Shown here: piece by piece, positions 1 to 6,245 of the stretch
How the letters are laid out: every line of letters starts with the position of its first letter
How positions within the stretch are numbered: the first letter of the stretch is position 1
Assembly (NCBI RefSeq): GCF_946479975.1
Contig: NZ_CAMLIX010000212.1
Coordinates: 1-8,385, forward strand
Reading direction: 5' to 3'
Length of the DNA: 8,385 nt
Source: an uncultured Flavobacterium sp.
GTDB lineage: Bacteria; Bacteroidota; Bacteroidia; Flavobacteriales; Flavobacteriaceae
Notes under the pieces: model-generated
Told to the model about the DNA's origin: nothing
Seen by the model: only the letters and a program-made list of their open reading frames with translations
Databases searched by the model: none
Made by a program: the position numbers and the translations under genes

Positions 1-946
1 TATATGGAATCAGCATTGCTGATTTTACAATTTCACGCGTGTAACATTGCAGGCCTATAAAATCAAAATCGAATGCCAGATTATCTAAATCGCCTGCTAA
101 AATGTAGTTATTGAGTTTTTTAAGAACAGGAAGATCTTTCTGCGGATAACCCAATCCTAAAATGGGTTCAATAAAAGTTCGGTTCAATAAAGTATCTACA
201 CGTTTTGCGGCTTCAATATCTTTGGCACTTTCTGTGGCAGGCTCAATGTGCGTGCAGGAAAAAGTCGTTCCAATATTGGCTTGCGGGATTTTATTCCGAA
301 TAATTTTAGCGCCGGCAGTCGTTGCTAAAGTAACATGATGCATGGCTTTTAGATAATTCGTAATGCCTCTTTTTCCGGGTGCATGAATGCCTAGAAAATA
401 GCCAGCTCCAGTAAAAACGGAAGGTTCGTTGATAACCATCCAGTTTTTTACGCGGTCGCCAAAATGCTGTACACAAACTTCTACATATTCTGAAAACCAA
501 GCAACCGATTCACGGTTGGTCCAGCCTCCTTTTAATTCGAGTTCGTGTGGTAAATCCCAATGATAAAGTGTGATCCAAGGTTCGATTCCAGAAGCTAGAA
601 GCGAATCTATTATCTTGTTGTAGTAGTCGATTCCAGCCTGATTTACAGGATGAATTCCAGTTGGCATAATTCTAGGCCAGCTGATCGAAAATCTGAAATT
701 TGGAATATTTAATTCTCGAATCAGGCCGATATCATCTTGATACGAATTGTAAAAATCACAGGCGGTTAGGGCATGATGACCGTTTTTTATTTTTCCTTTT
801 TGAGAGGTAAAAACATCCCAGATAGAAGAACCTTTTCCGTCAGAATCATGTGCTCCCTCAATTTGAAAAGCGGCGGTAGAAACACCCCACAAGAAATCCT
901 CCCCAAATTGGTTTTTGTTCAAAAATGAGTTTTCAATTTTATTCAT
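1..946 (-). CDS. GH1 family beta-glucosidase, N-terminal part (truncated by window edge)
   Basis: Glycoside hydrolase family 1 enzymes cleave terminal beta-linked glucose (or galactose) from oligosaccharides by a retaining mechanism. The open frame runs from an ATG at 944-946 to the left edge, giving 315 codons of a protein that is normally about 450 residues. The GH1 N-terminal signature is intact (FLWGVSTAAFQIEGA, residues 18-32), as are YHWDLP (128-133), the acid/base motif NEP with E174, and a CYTR segment near 301-304 matching the usual NYYTR. The catalytic nucleophile (the ENG motif) would lie beyond the edge. No signal peptide is visible, so a cytoplasmic enzyme acting on imported sugars is likely. 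It stands apart from the neighbouring genes, with 211 bp of non-coding DNA upstream. The family call is firm; substrate preference cannot be read from the sequence. Confidence 0.95.
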   Translation of the reverse strand, partial: MNKIENSFLNKNQFGEDFLWGVSTAAFQIEGAHDSDGKGSSIWDVFTSQKGKIKNGHHALTACDFYNSYQDDIGLIRELNIPNFRFSISWPRIMPTGIHPVNQAGIDYYNKIIDSLLASGIEPWITLYHWDLPHELELKGGWTNRESVAWFSEYVEVCVQHFGDRVKNWMVINEPSVFTGAGYFLGIHAPGKRGITNYLKAMHHVTLATTAGAKIIRNKIPQANIGTTFSCTHIEPATESAKDIEAAKRVDTLLNRTFIEPILGLGYPQKDLPVLKKLNNYILAGDLDNLAFDFDFIGLQCYTREIVKSAMLIPY

Positions 947-1068
947 TCAATATGTCTTTCCTTGATTTTTAAACGGTTTATTAGTGTAGGAAAGAAGATT
1001 GCATAGCTCTTAAAAAAAGCCATTCTTTGAATGATACTAGGAATTTTAAATTAAAGAATTTCATAACG

Positions 1069-1099
1069 ATTAGTTTTATTTCAAATTAATAAAACTAAT
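1069..1099. repeat. 12-bp perfect inverted repeat, 7-nt spacer
   Basis: ATTAGTTTTATT (1069-1080) is followed after seven bases by its exact reverse complement AATAAAACTAAT (1088-1099). It lies 123 bp upstream of the GH1 start and downstream of the terminator of the 1158-1788 unit. No T-run follows on the minus strand, so it does not look like an intrinsic terminator. It could be an operator for the glucosidase gene or simply an AT-rich hairpin. No convincing -7 box was found in 947-1157. Confidence 0.6.
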
Positions 1100-1139
1100 G
1101 TGAATTTATCGTAAAGTCATTATTATCAAATAATTAAAT

Positions 1140-1169
1140 AAAAAAGTGGGAAGATCATTAATCTTCCCA
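1140..1169 (-). terminator. intrinsic terminator overlapping the end of the small Cys/His gene
   Basis: On the minus strand a 9-bp stem, TGGGAAGAT / ATCTTCCCA, closes a 5-nt loop and is followed by C and then six Ts. The upstream arm encodes the last three residues (Trp-Glu-Asp) of the small secreted protein, and its TAA stop codon lies in the loop. It ends transcription of the lipoprotein/small-protein unit. Confidence 0.85.
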
Positions 1170-1367
1170 TCCACAAAGTGTCAATCCTAAACCCTGCGCT
1201 TTTTTGAGTGATGTTTTTACCGTTCCGTGACTACAAGATCCTAAACCACGACAGCTTTCGCTCAAATGGTATTTTTTGGCGCCTGTAGGTCCGCAGATGT
1301 AAACATTGGTTTCTGGTGCTCGAAATGAAGTTGCAGCAACAAAAAGTAGAATTAAAATATATTTCAT
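1158..1367 (-). CDS. small secreted Cys/His-rich protein (69 aa)
   Basis: A 69-residue protein with an N-terminal hydrophobic signal (KYILILLFVAATSF, 2-15) and probable cleavage near residue 17. The mature part has a regular Cys/His pattern: C25, H34, C39, C45, H47 and C65, with the core VYICG..KKYH....CRGL..C. This resembles small Bacteroidota domains of the form C..KxYHxxxxCxxL that look like zinc-binding or disulfide-held knuckles; the usual C-terminal CxxC appears here as a single C65 before GWED. I chose the ATG at 1365-1367 over an in-frame TTG at 1380-1382, because the TTG would overlap the upstream gene and would put five polar residues ahead of the signal. The start is 4 bp after the stop of the lipoprotein gene, so the two are very likely co-transcribed. 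Function is unknown. Confidence 0.8.
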   Translation of the reverse strand: MKYILILLFVAATSFRAPETNVYICGPTGAKKYHLSESCRGLGSCSHGTVKTSLKKAQGLGLTLCGWED

Positions 1368-1371
1368 CAGT

Positions 1372-1788
1372 TTATTTGACAATTAGTTGGTATTCGTTTC
1401 CTTTTTTATCAAGGGCTTTTAGTTTTCCGTATGAAATCCATTCCGTGTCAATTTCGATTTCGCCAACGGTATCAATCTTTAACATTCCGGCACCGTACTT
1501 TCCTTCGGTATTAATGTTTCCAAAGACCGAATCTCCTTTAAAATCAATTCCTTTTACATCATAATTGTATTCATAATGTCCTGGATCTCCGGTTCTGTAT
1601 TCGTATTGGTAAGTCGTATTGACATGATACGTTTTGGCTTCTTCGGGTGTAATCGTTTTGCGGTCGTCGGCCGTAATCGTTGTTTTATAAAATGAATTTA
1701 TTTGTGGCGGAGGCGAGGCCGTAACTTTTTTACAGGAATAAAATGGTACTAAAAAAAGTAAGATGAGGTATTTTTTTTGCATAGGCAT
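1372..1788 (-). CDS. hypothetical lipoprotein (138 aa)
   Basis: The N-terminus MPMQKKYLILLFLVPFYSC is a lipoprotein signal: basic start, hydrophobic core and a lipobox-like FYSC with the lipidated C19. The mature domain is beta-rich and dominated by Tyr, Asp and Gly: a TYQYEYRTGDPGHYEYNYDV stretch (59-78), then SVFGNINTEGKYGAG (86-100), an acidic strand EIEIDTEW, and YGKLKALDKKGNEY near the end. It looks like a small conserved Bacteroidota lipoprotein of unknown function; I know no assigned role. It probably sits in the envelope. Either M1 (1788) or M3 (1782) could be the start. It is the first gene of a two-gene unit with the small Cys/His protein. An 83-bp gap separates it from the nuclease gene upstream, where I see no strong terminator, so read-through is possible. 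Confidence 0.85.
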   Translation of the reverse strand: MPMQKKYLILLFLVPFYSCKKVTASPPPQINSFYKTTITADDRKTITPEEAKTYHVNTTYQYEYRTGDPGHYEYNYDVKGIDFKGDSVFGNINTEGKYGAGMLKIDTVGEIEIDTEWISYGKLKALDKKGNEYQLIVK

Positions 1789-1834
1789 TTGGGGGATTTA
1801 CTGAGGCCAGAAACTTCAGTTAATTAAACTGCGA

Positions 1835-1842
1835 TAAATCTA
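1835..1842 (-). promoter_or_regulatory. possible weak -7 box (TAGATTTA)
   Basis: On the minus strand TAGATTTA differs by its last base from the Bacteroidota -7 consensus TAnnTTTG and lies about 46 bp upstream of the lipoprotein ATG. No clear -33 TTG accompanies it. It is the best promoter candidate in this gap but is weak in such AT-rich DNA. Confidence 0.25.
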
Positions 1843-1871
1843 AACAGAATAAAGTTCTTTAAAATAAGTAC

Positions 1872-2939
1872 TTATACGGGATTTAACTCTGTTTCGTAAA
1901 GTGCCACAGTTTCCAATAATTCTTTTTCATATTGATAAATGTCATCAATAGAAGAGATTGCGACTTTAGTTTCGCTTTTATTATTGTTAAAAAGACTTAT
2001 GTATTTTTTTCCACTGTTTAAATGAAGTCTGCAAAGCGGTTTTCTATTGTTGTCGTCCAGCAGAATTCCAAAATACGATTGGGTATCACGATATACGATT
2101 CTGGCAATTGGAAGTTTTCGGCGTAAAATAGCAACTACAATACGATAACCGTCAAGTTCTTCTTCTGTTGTAACCACTTTATTGTCGTCTTCAACTATTT
2201 TAATTTCTTCATCTTGCTGTTTGATCGTTTCTTTAGTTAAAGCGGCATTCAAACGATCATTAATTTTGTCATTAATAAATTGACTAACCGATTTCTGAAC
2301 CAAATCTTTAAACTCATCAACCACTTTTTCAGTCAATCTTCCTGTATATATTTTGCTAGCAAATAATTTTGTAAAATCGTTTGATGGACTTTCTAATTCG
2401 GCATTTATAAGTTTCTTGATTTCTTTAATGTATTTTAATGAACTTGCATTGCTTACAATATTATTGACATCAAAATTGGCTTTATGAAATTTTGCAATTT
2501 CGTTGATCGTATTTTCTTTAAGATTACAAATATCAAATTCTAAAAATGGTTTTTCATCCATTTTGTTTTGATCGTCAAGATCAGTAAAAAACTGATAATT
2601 AATTCCGTTTGTTAAAAGTGCGAAACGGGTTTTGGTCACATGAAAATAGCGGAATAATTGAGAATTATGAACCGTAAGTTTTTCTTTCCAGCTTTTGCAT
2701 TCTACAATGATAATAGGTTCCCCGTTTTGAAAGATGGCATAATCTACTTTTTCACCTTTTTTAAGTCCAAGATCAGCTGTAAATTCTGGAACTACTTCCA
2801 GCGGATTAAATGCGTCGTAACCCAGTATGTGAATAAATGGCAATACAAAAGCGTGTTTTGTAGATTCTTCGGTTTCAATTTTATTTTTTAGCTGACTGAT
2901 TTTGTCTGCCAGTGACTTTAGTTGAATATTCATTTCCAT
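1872..2939 (-). CDS. HsdR N-terminal-like restriction endonuclease-fold protein (355 aa)
   Basis: The N-terminal half matches the type I restriction enzyme R-subunit N-terminal (HSDR_N) nuclease fold of the PD-(D/E)xK class. E25 lies in a helix leading to HILGYD, followed by D66 in KVDYAIF, and E80-C-K82 in IIIVECKSW, which is the E-x-K pair, then a QLFRYFHVTKTRFALLTNG segment typical of these proteins. No helicase motor or methylase follows, so this is not a full HsdR. The middle (140-262) is helical and charged, and the C-terminal part (263-355) is a separate domain with IVYRDTQSYFGILLDDNN. An ATG at 2939 (or 2933) is chosen; a TTG at 2978 lies upstream of the predicted -7 box and cannot be in the transcript. 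The gene has its own promoter with an element shared with the five-gene operon. It may be a stand-alone DNA repair or defence nuclease; the fold is fairly certain, the role is not. Confidence 0.85.
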   Translation of the reverse strand: MEMNIQLKSLADKISQLKNKIETEESTKHAFVLPFIHILGYDAFNPLEVVPEFTADLGLKKGEKVDYAIFQNGEPIIIVECKSWKEKLTVHNSQLFRYFHVTKTRFALLTNGINYQFFTDLDDQNKMDEKPFLEFDICNLKENTINEIAKFHKANFDVNNIVSNASSLKYIKEIKKLINAELESPSNDFTKLFASKIYTGRLTEKVVDEFKDLVQKSVSQFINDKINDRLNAALTKETIKQQDEEIKIVEDDNKVVTTEEELDGYRIVVAILRRKLPIARIVYRDTQSYFGILLDDNNRKPLCRLHLNSGKKYISLFNNNKSETKVAISSIDDIYQYEKELLETVALYETELNPV

Positions 2940-2963
2940 AGTTTTGTAGTTTAAATTAATATT

Positions 2964-2971
2964 CAAATGTA
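2964..2971 (-). promoter_or_regulatory. promoter -7 box of the nuclease gene (TACATTTG)
   Basis: TACATTTG on the minus strand fits the Bacteroidota -7 consensus TAnnTTTG exactly. It predicts a transcript start near 2957-2959 and a leader of about 20 nt before the ATG at 2939. No TTG lies at the usual -33 distance; that region carries the conserved AATACTAG and, just upstream, the inverted repeat, as expected of an activator-dependent promoter. Confidence 0.7.
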
Positions 2972-2992
2972 AAACCAATAAAAACTAGTATT

Positions 2993-3008
2993 TTATGGAA
3001 ATCCGTAA
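2993..3008 (-). promoter_or_regulatory. 7-2-7 inverted-repeat operator upstream of the nuclease gene
   Basis: The + strand reads TTATGGAAATCCGTAA, two 7-bp half sites in inverted orientation around AA, with one base pair off perfect symmetry. It is 22 bp upstream of the -7 box, so centred about 43 bp before the predicted start, a typical activator position. A second copy with the same spacing lies at 6275-6290. The repeated block is longer than the operator: 2969-3008 matches 6251-6290 at 34 of 40 positions. Confidence 0.7.
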
Positions 3009-3055
3009 CGGAAGAAAATTTTTGAAAAGATGTTTTTTACAATAACTGTAAACCG

Positions 3056-3083
3056 AAAAAAGAGGACATTGAAGTTCCTCTTT
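3056..3083 (-). terminator. intrinsic terminator after the five-gene operon
   Basis: On the minus strand an 8-bp stem, AAAGAGGA / TCCTCTTT, closes a 9-nt loop, and the run of Ts continues for three more bases. It lies 22 bp after the stop of the vWA-like lipoprotein gene and separates the operon from the nuclease gene's own promoter. Confidence 0.85.
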
Positions 3084-3104
3084 AAAACACAGTTGTTTAG
3101 CTTT

Positions 3105-4004
3105 TTATTCTTTTTCTAAAATAAAATCTTTGATAATTTTATCCAAGTTAGAAGGAAGATCAGCATTTTTAATTTCGAAATGTTTTATTTTCATTTCAGA
3201 AAACCATTTAGACCAATATGCTTTTATAATTTTTTCTTCAAAAGGATTATTCTTATTTGGATTTATGCCTAAAACTAAAACTTCAAGATTAGATAAATCA
3301 GCATCAATTTTAATGAAACCAAAATTTTCTGTTTCAAATTTTTTCTGCCAATTATTGGTGTTGAGTCCGTTTTGTTTAATGAGTTGAGGTGTTAAGTACG
3401 AAGATAAATTTCCTTCTTTAATTTGAGTTCCTTCGTAAAACATATAACCGTCTGTTAAAATAATCAAGATATTTCTAAAATCTTTTTCTATACATTGATC
3501 TTGAACTTTGCTGTCGAAAAAATTCCAAATATCTGAACCAATATATTTATCATCTTTAATTGCCGACTCATAGATTTTTGCCGTTTTTAAAGAATATGTA
3601 TTGTTAATAGAATTTAGGAATGTTTTGGAAGCATTGTCTTTATTTACAGCAATTCTTAATTCTTTTGAGATTGAATTAATTTCAGGGTTTTCAGGTTCAG
3701 GATTAAAAAACAATTGCATTTTGTCATTAATCTGTCTCATTCTTTTTGATTTTAAATGCTCGGTAAAAGCTTCAGAAATAGATTTTATATATCCCAAATC
3801 TCTTTGATAAATTTCCATCGTTGGATTTGGATTTTTTTTGAGACTTATTCTATCTGATAAATCGACAAGAATACTGATATTATAATTTTCTGAAACAGAA
3901 GTTTTAACCGCGGTTTCTTTCGCTTCGTTCTTCTTTTCTTCTTTGCATGAAAAAAAGAAAATCAGTACTAACGACAATGAAATTTTGAGTAAAGTATTTT
4001 TCAT
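3105..4004 (-). CDS. vWA-like lipoprotein (299 aa)
   Basis: The signal is of lipoprotein type: a hydrophobic core (SLSLVLIFFF) and FFSC with C20. K-E-E directly after the Cys resembles the charged tags that send Bacteroidota lipoproteins to the cell surface, though this is only a resemblance. The mature part looks like a von Willebrand factor A fold. The first strand ISILVDLSDRIS (43-54) gives D48 and S50 of the metal-site motif DxSxS, but the second Ser is replaced by R52. The central strand NILIILTDGYMF (178-189) supplies the TDG motif with D185, and a late strand is LEVLVLGI (240-247). vWA domains usually bind partner proteins through a metal ion; here the site may be altered. It is the last gene of the operon, 5 bp after the coiled-coil membrane protein, suggesting the two work together across the envelope. 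The fold assignment is from motifs only. Confidence 0.75.
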   Translation of the reverse strand: MKNTLLKISLSLVLIFFFSCKEEKKNEAKETAVKTSVSENYNISILVDLSDRISLKKNPNPTMEIYQRDLGYIKSISEAFTEHLKSKRMRQINDKMQLFFNPEPENPEINSISKELRIAVNKDNASKTFLNSINNTYSLKTAKIYESAIKDDKYIGSDIWNFFDSKVQDQCIEKDFRNILIILTDGYMFYEGTQIKEGNLSSYLTPQLIKQNGLNTNNWQKKFETENFGFIKIDADLSNLEVLVLGINPNKNNPFEEKIIKAYWSKWFSEMKIKHFEIKNADLPSNLDKIIKDFILEKE

Positions 4005-4009
4005 AAATA

Positions 4010-5278
4010 TTAGTTTTTGGAATACACTAAATGCTGGAAATCGGGATCAACGAGATTTAATTTGCTGAGGTGTTCCTCAGAGAAAAGTTCACAACTTTGC
4101 AGAAGTTCTTCTTTTTCTTTATATGGCAGTGCTAACTCAGTACCAATTGCTTGAAACCATCCCTCTTTATACTGATGATGATAGTGGAGATACTCTTTGA
4201 CAGGAAAAACAAAACCATCAATTTTAGATTGAAGTTCAGATATTTTACCATTTATGGTTACAGTTTGTTGTTTAAAATCGTTGATTTTGTTTAAATAATC
4301 GGTTTTAAGTTTTTCCAGATTGAGTAAGTTTTCTTTTTTACCTCTTATAAAAGCTCTGATTTTATCTATGTTTTCAAATTCCTTCATTACAAAATCAAAT
4401 ACAAGTCCCCAGATAATATATACCACAAACCCAGCAAATATGATCATCCAGAATTCTGGCTCTCCCAAAGCAATATTTAAATTATATGGAGAAGATTCTG
4501 TTGTTTTGTTAAACTCATATATTTTCTTTTCAATAATGTAGGCCAAAAGAGAATCGAATAAAAAAGTAATGGCAAAAAGTGCAATAAGTCTAAAAATATT
4601 TTTAATTCCTTTTCCTTTTTGAACCATATGAATAACATATCCTAATCCCATAAAAACAAACGGAATTGTAACCACTAAAACTCCTTCTAGCCAGCTTGCT
4701 TTAAATGCATTTGTAAAAGCATCGGCATCAAATATTGCTGCAGTTAAACTATCATTCGAAAACTCTTTGAAAAAAGCAGAATAAGAAGCTGAAATGTAGA
4801 AAACCAAAACATATAATGTAATGGGCAGTAAAAGAATTAGACCAATATAAAATTGAGCTTTTAAGCCTTTTCCTTCTTCGATTCCGTATTTATCAGGATT
4901 GCGTTTTACCTCGATAATTTCATTTTTTATCTGATCCATATTTTCATTAATATCCTGCTCTTTTTTTTCATAGATCCCAATAGCAGTTTCAGACTTTTTA
5001 AGTTCGGTTCTGTTTTTTTCCTGTTCTTCGCGATAAGGCTGTTTTAATCGGTCTTGTTCCATTTTTTGTTTCCGACATTGATCTTCAAAACTCATATATA
5101 AATTTTGAAGACATGCTTTTAGAACAATTGGTTTTCCCGTTGCCTTAACCGATGCAGCGAAACCGCTTTGATAATATGTTATGCGAATTTGTTCTCTGTC
5201 TTCTTCATTTTCTTCCAAAACTTTAGCAGAGGAATCTTCAGATTTTTTTAAACTAAATAATTGTGTAAGTGGTTTCAT
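4010..5278 (-). CDS. four-TM membrane protein with flanking coiled coils (422 aa)
   Basis: I do not recognise a named family. The N-terminal region (1-63) is soluble. A charged helix of about 65 residues follows (64-128, rich in Lys, Glu and Gln), probably a coiled coil. Four hydrophobic segments come next, at about 143-166, 197-219, 227-249 and 276-298. The short loop QKGKGIKN between the second and third is basic, which places it, and both tails, in the cytoplasm. A second coiled coil (300-354) leads to a C-terminal domain with EYLHYHHQYKEGWFQAIG (362-379). This architecture suits a scaffold or mechanically coupled inner-membrane protein. It begins 3 bp after the TerB-like gene and ends 5 bp before the vWA-like lipoprotein gene, so translation of all three is likely coupled. 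A transport role seems unlikely, as the TM segments lack obvious charged pore residues, but this is inference. Confidence 0.85.
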   Translation of the reverse strand: MKPLTQLFSLKKSEDSSAKVLEENEEDREQIRITYYQSGFAASVKATGKPIVLKACLQNLYMSFEDQCRKQKMEQDRLKQPYREEQEKNRTELKKSETAIGIYEKKEQDINENMDQIKNEIIEVKRNPDKYGIEEGKGLKAQFYIGLILLLPITLYVLVFYISASYSAFFKEFSNDSLTAAIFDADAFTNAFKASWLEGVLVVTIPFVFMGLGYVIHMVQKGKGIKNIFRLIALFAITFLFDSLLAYIIEKKIYEFNKTTESSPYNLNIALGEPEFWMIIFAGFVVYIIWGLVFDFVMKEFENIDKIRAFIRGKKENLLNLEKLKTDYLNKINDFKQQTVTINGKISELQSKIDGFVFPVKEYLHYHHQYKEGWFQAIGTELALPYKEKEELLQSCELFSEEHLSKLNLVDPDFQHLVYSKN

Positions 5279-5281
5279 AAC

Positions 5282-5677
5282 TTAAGTGTTTAGTTGACTA
5301 ATAATTTCTTCTTTGCCAATGTTTTTCTGCACACAATCAATAAGATAGTCAGATAAATCATTGATGTTTTCTTCGACGAAATCAAATTTTCTACAATATT
5401 TTCTCAGCATATTTAATTCGTCGTCGGTTATTTTTCCGTCAGCCCAAATAATTCTGGTGAGATCATATAGATATTCAATTTTAGTGTTTAAAGCTTCAGG
5501 AACAATGAATTCGGTATTAACAGGATTTAAAAAAAGTTTGTCGAGTTCCTCTTTAGGAATTCCTCTTTCATCTGCAAAATGATACAGCATTTGAAGTTCT
5601 AAAACATCAAATTGATCATCTGATAATGCCATTTGGTATAATCTTAAAAAATGGCTTTTAAGTTCTAGTGTTATCAT
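5282..5677 (-). CDS. TerB-like (tellurite-resistance/DjlA N-terminal type) protein (131 aa)
   Basis: All-helical protein with the internal duplication typical of the TerB/DjlA-N fold. The first unit has YQMALSDDQFDVLELQML (14-31, acidic D20, D21 and E27) and the second has IIWADGKITDDELNMLRKYC (76-95, with D80, D85, D86 and E87). In TerB-like domains such acidic residues bind metal ions, and the family is often linked to stress response and membrane-associated complexes. There is no signal peptide, so it is cytoplasmic. Position in the operon, just before the coiled-coil membrane protein (3 bp gap), suggests it docks on that protein's cytoplasmic tails. This is not proof of tellurite resistance; no other ter genes (terC, terD, terZ) are in the window. 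The ATG at 5677 is 17 bp after the YidD-like stop. Confidence 0.8.
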   Translation of the reverse strand: MITLELKSHFLRLYQMALSDDQFDVLELQMLYHFADERGIPKEELDKLFLNPVNTEFIVPEALNTKIEYLYDLTRIIWADGKITDDELNMLRKYCRKFDFVEENINDLSDYLIDCVQKNIGKEEIISQLNT

Positions 5678-5694
5678 GGTGGGGTGTTTTTGGT

Positions 5695-5976
5695 TTATTT
5701 AATTAACCTGTCAGCGATTTCTTCACTATTAATTATTAATTGAGAAGGAAGGATCATTTGAATTTTATTGTCTATTGGATTCTGAAAAATTGAAAAATTT
5801 CCTCTGCAATTTTTATATCTAAATTTAAAAGCTTTTAATCCTTTTAAAAATCCTTCTTTTTGAGTTGTTTCAAAAACATAATTGGAGCAGGATTTTTTAA
5901 AAATGCATTTTCTTCTTTTATTTTGAGGAATTAAGATCCAATACAATCGAATAATTAATAAGATGAAAATTTTCAT
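5695..5976 (-). CDS. YidD-like protein, divergent paralogue (93 aa)
   Basis: It matches the YidD (membrane protein insertion efficiency factor) family. An N-terminal amphipathic/hydrophobic helix FILLIIRLYWILIP (4-17) is followed by the Cys motif C24-x5-C30 with CSNYVFE (30-36), which corresponds to the family's CRFxPTCSxYA, then GFLKGLKAFKFRYKNCR (42-58) matching the GLxKGxxLxxxRxxRC segment, with C57. Housekeeping YidD is about 70-85 residues, basic, and encoded beside rpmH, rnpA and yidC. This copy is in a stress-like operon, lacks the Pro of FxPTC (KKS instead) and has its own C-terminal tail (59-93). It probably sits on the inner face of the membrane and may help insert the operon's four-TM protein. 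The start overlaps the upstream stop by 4 bp (ATGA), which implies coupled translation. Confidence 0.75.
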   Translation of the reverse strand: MKIFILLIIRLYWILIPQNKRRKCIFKKSCSNYVFETTQKEGFLKGLKAFKFRYKNCRGNFSIFQNPIDNKIQMILPSQLIINSEEIADRLIK

Positions 5977-6206
5977 TTTTTATGAAAAACAACCATTTGA
6001 CTATTTGTTGTATAGCCTGGTTTGGCTGCAATTCCAAAGCATCCGTTATCTGGATGTACGAATGTCGAAACACTTTCTAAACGTATATATTCCCAACCTT
6101 GATTTGTAAAATTTTTTATCAAGCTTTCAAGCTGTTCAGCAACATGATTTGAAGTTCCTTTTTTGGGATCAATTGAAGCTACGAATGGCACTACTTTGTA
6201 TTCCAT
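5973..6206 (-). CDS. DUF4177-like small protein (77 aa)
   Basis: A 77-residue cytoplasmic protein starting MEYKVVPF and ending SQMVVFHKK. The order is a beta-strand, an amphipathic helix (AEQLESLIKNFTNQGW, 23-38), then WEYIRLESVSTFV. This is the pattern of DUF4177-type domains, in which a strand YKVV is followed by LExxLNxxGxxGWE. Between 53 and 66 lies NGCFGIAAKPGYTT, an insertion with one Cys that is less typical. The function of the family is unknown. It is the first gene of the operon, with a leader of about 35 nt after the predicted start, and its TGA overlaps the next ATG. The ATG at 6204-6206 is the only plausible start. Confidence 0.75.
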   Translation of the reverse strand: MEYKVVPFVASIDPKKGTSNHVAEQLESLIKNFTNQGWEYIRLESVSTFVHPDNGCFGIAAKPGYTTNSQMVVFHKK

Positions 6207-6245
6207 AATTTTTGATTTTAATTAATTTTAAATTGATTTATAAGC

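Noticed and set aside
306..500. 64-residue minus-strand open frame
   Set aside because: It lies out of frame inside the GH1 coding sequence, whose own frame shows strong family motifs.
1119..1134. A/T-only 6-bp hairpin between the small gene and the GH1 gene
   Set aside because: Too short and weak; the GC-containing hairpin at 1140-1169 explains termination much better.
1368..1382. TTG start at 1380-1382 for the small Cys/His protein
   Set aside because: It overlaps the upstream lipoprotein gene and adds polar residues ahead of a normal signal peptide; the ATG at 1367 is 4 bp after the upstream stop.
1316..1564. 82-residue plus-strand open frame
   Set aside because: It is antisense to the lipoprotein and small-protein genes, has no family features and no promoter. 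The other plus-strand open frames in the window were rejected on the same grounds.
1864..1875. 12-bp palindrome ATAAGTACTTAT at the end of the nuclease gene
   Set aside because: It is perfect but has no room for a loop and only four Ts after it, so a terminator call is not supported; an AT-rich chance palindrome is likely.
1872..2939. Complete type I restriction system
   Set aside because: No methylase, specificity subunit or helicase motor domains are in the window; only the HsdR N-terminal-like nuclease fold is seen.
2940..2978. N-terminal extension of the nuclease from a TTG at 2976-2978 (13 extra residues)
   Set aside because: The TTG lies upstream of the predicted -7 box at 2964-2971, so it would not be transcribed; the extension has no domain similarity and the ATG at 2939 gives a normal leader.
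3105..6206. Tellurite-resistance (ter) operon
   Set aside because: Only a TerB-like and a vWA-like protein are present; terC, terD, terE and terZ homologues are absent, so the classic name is not justified.
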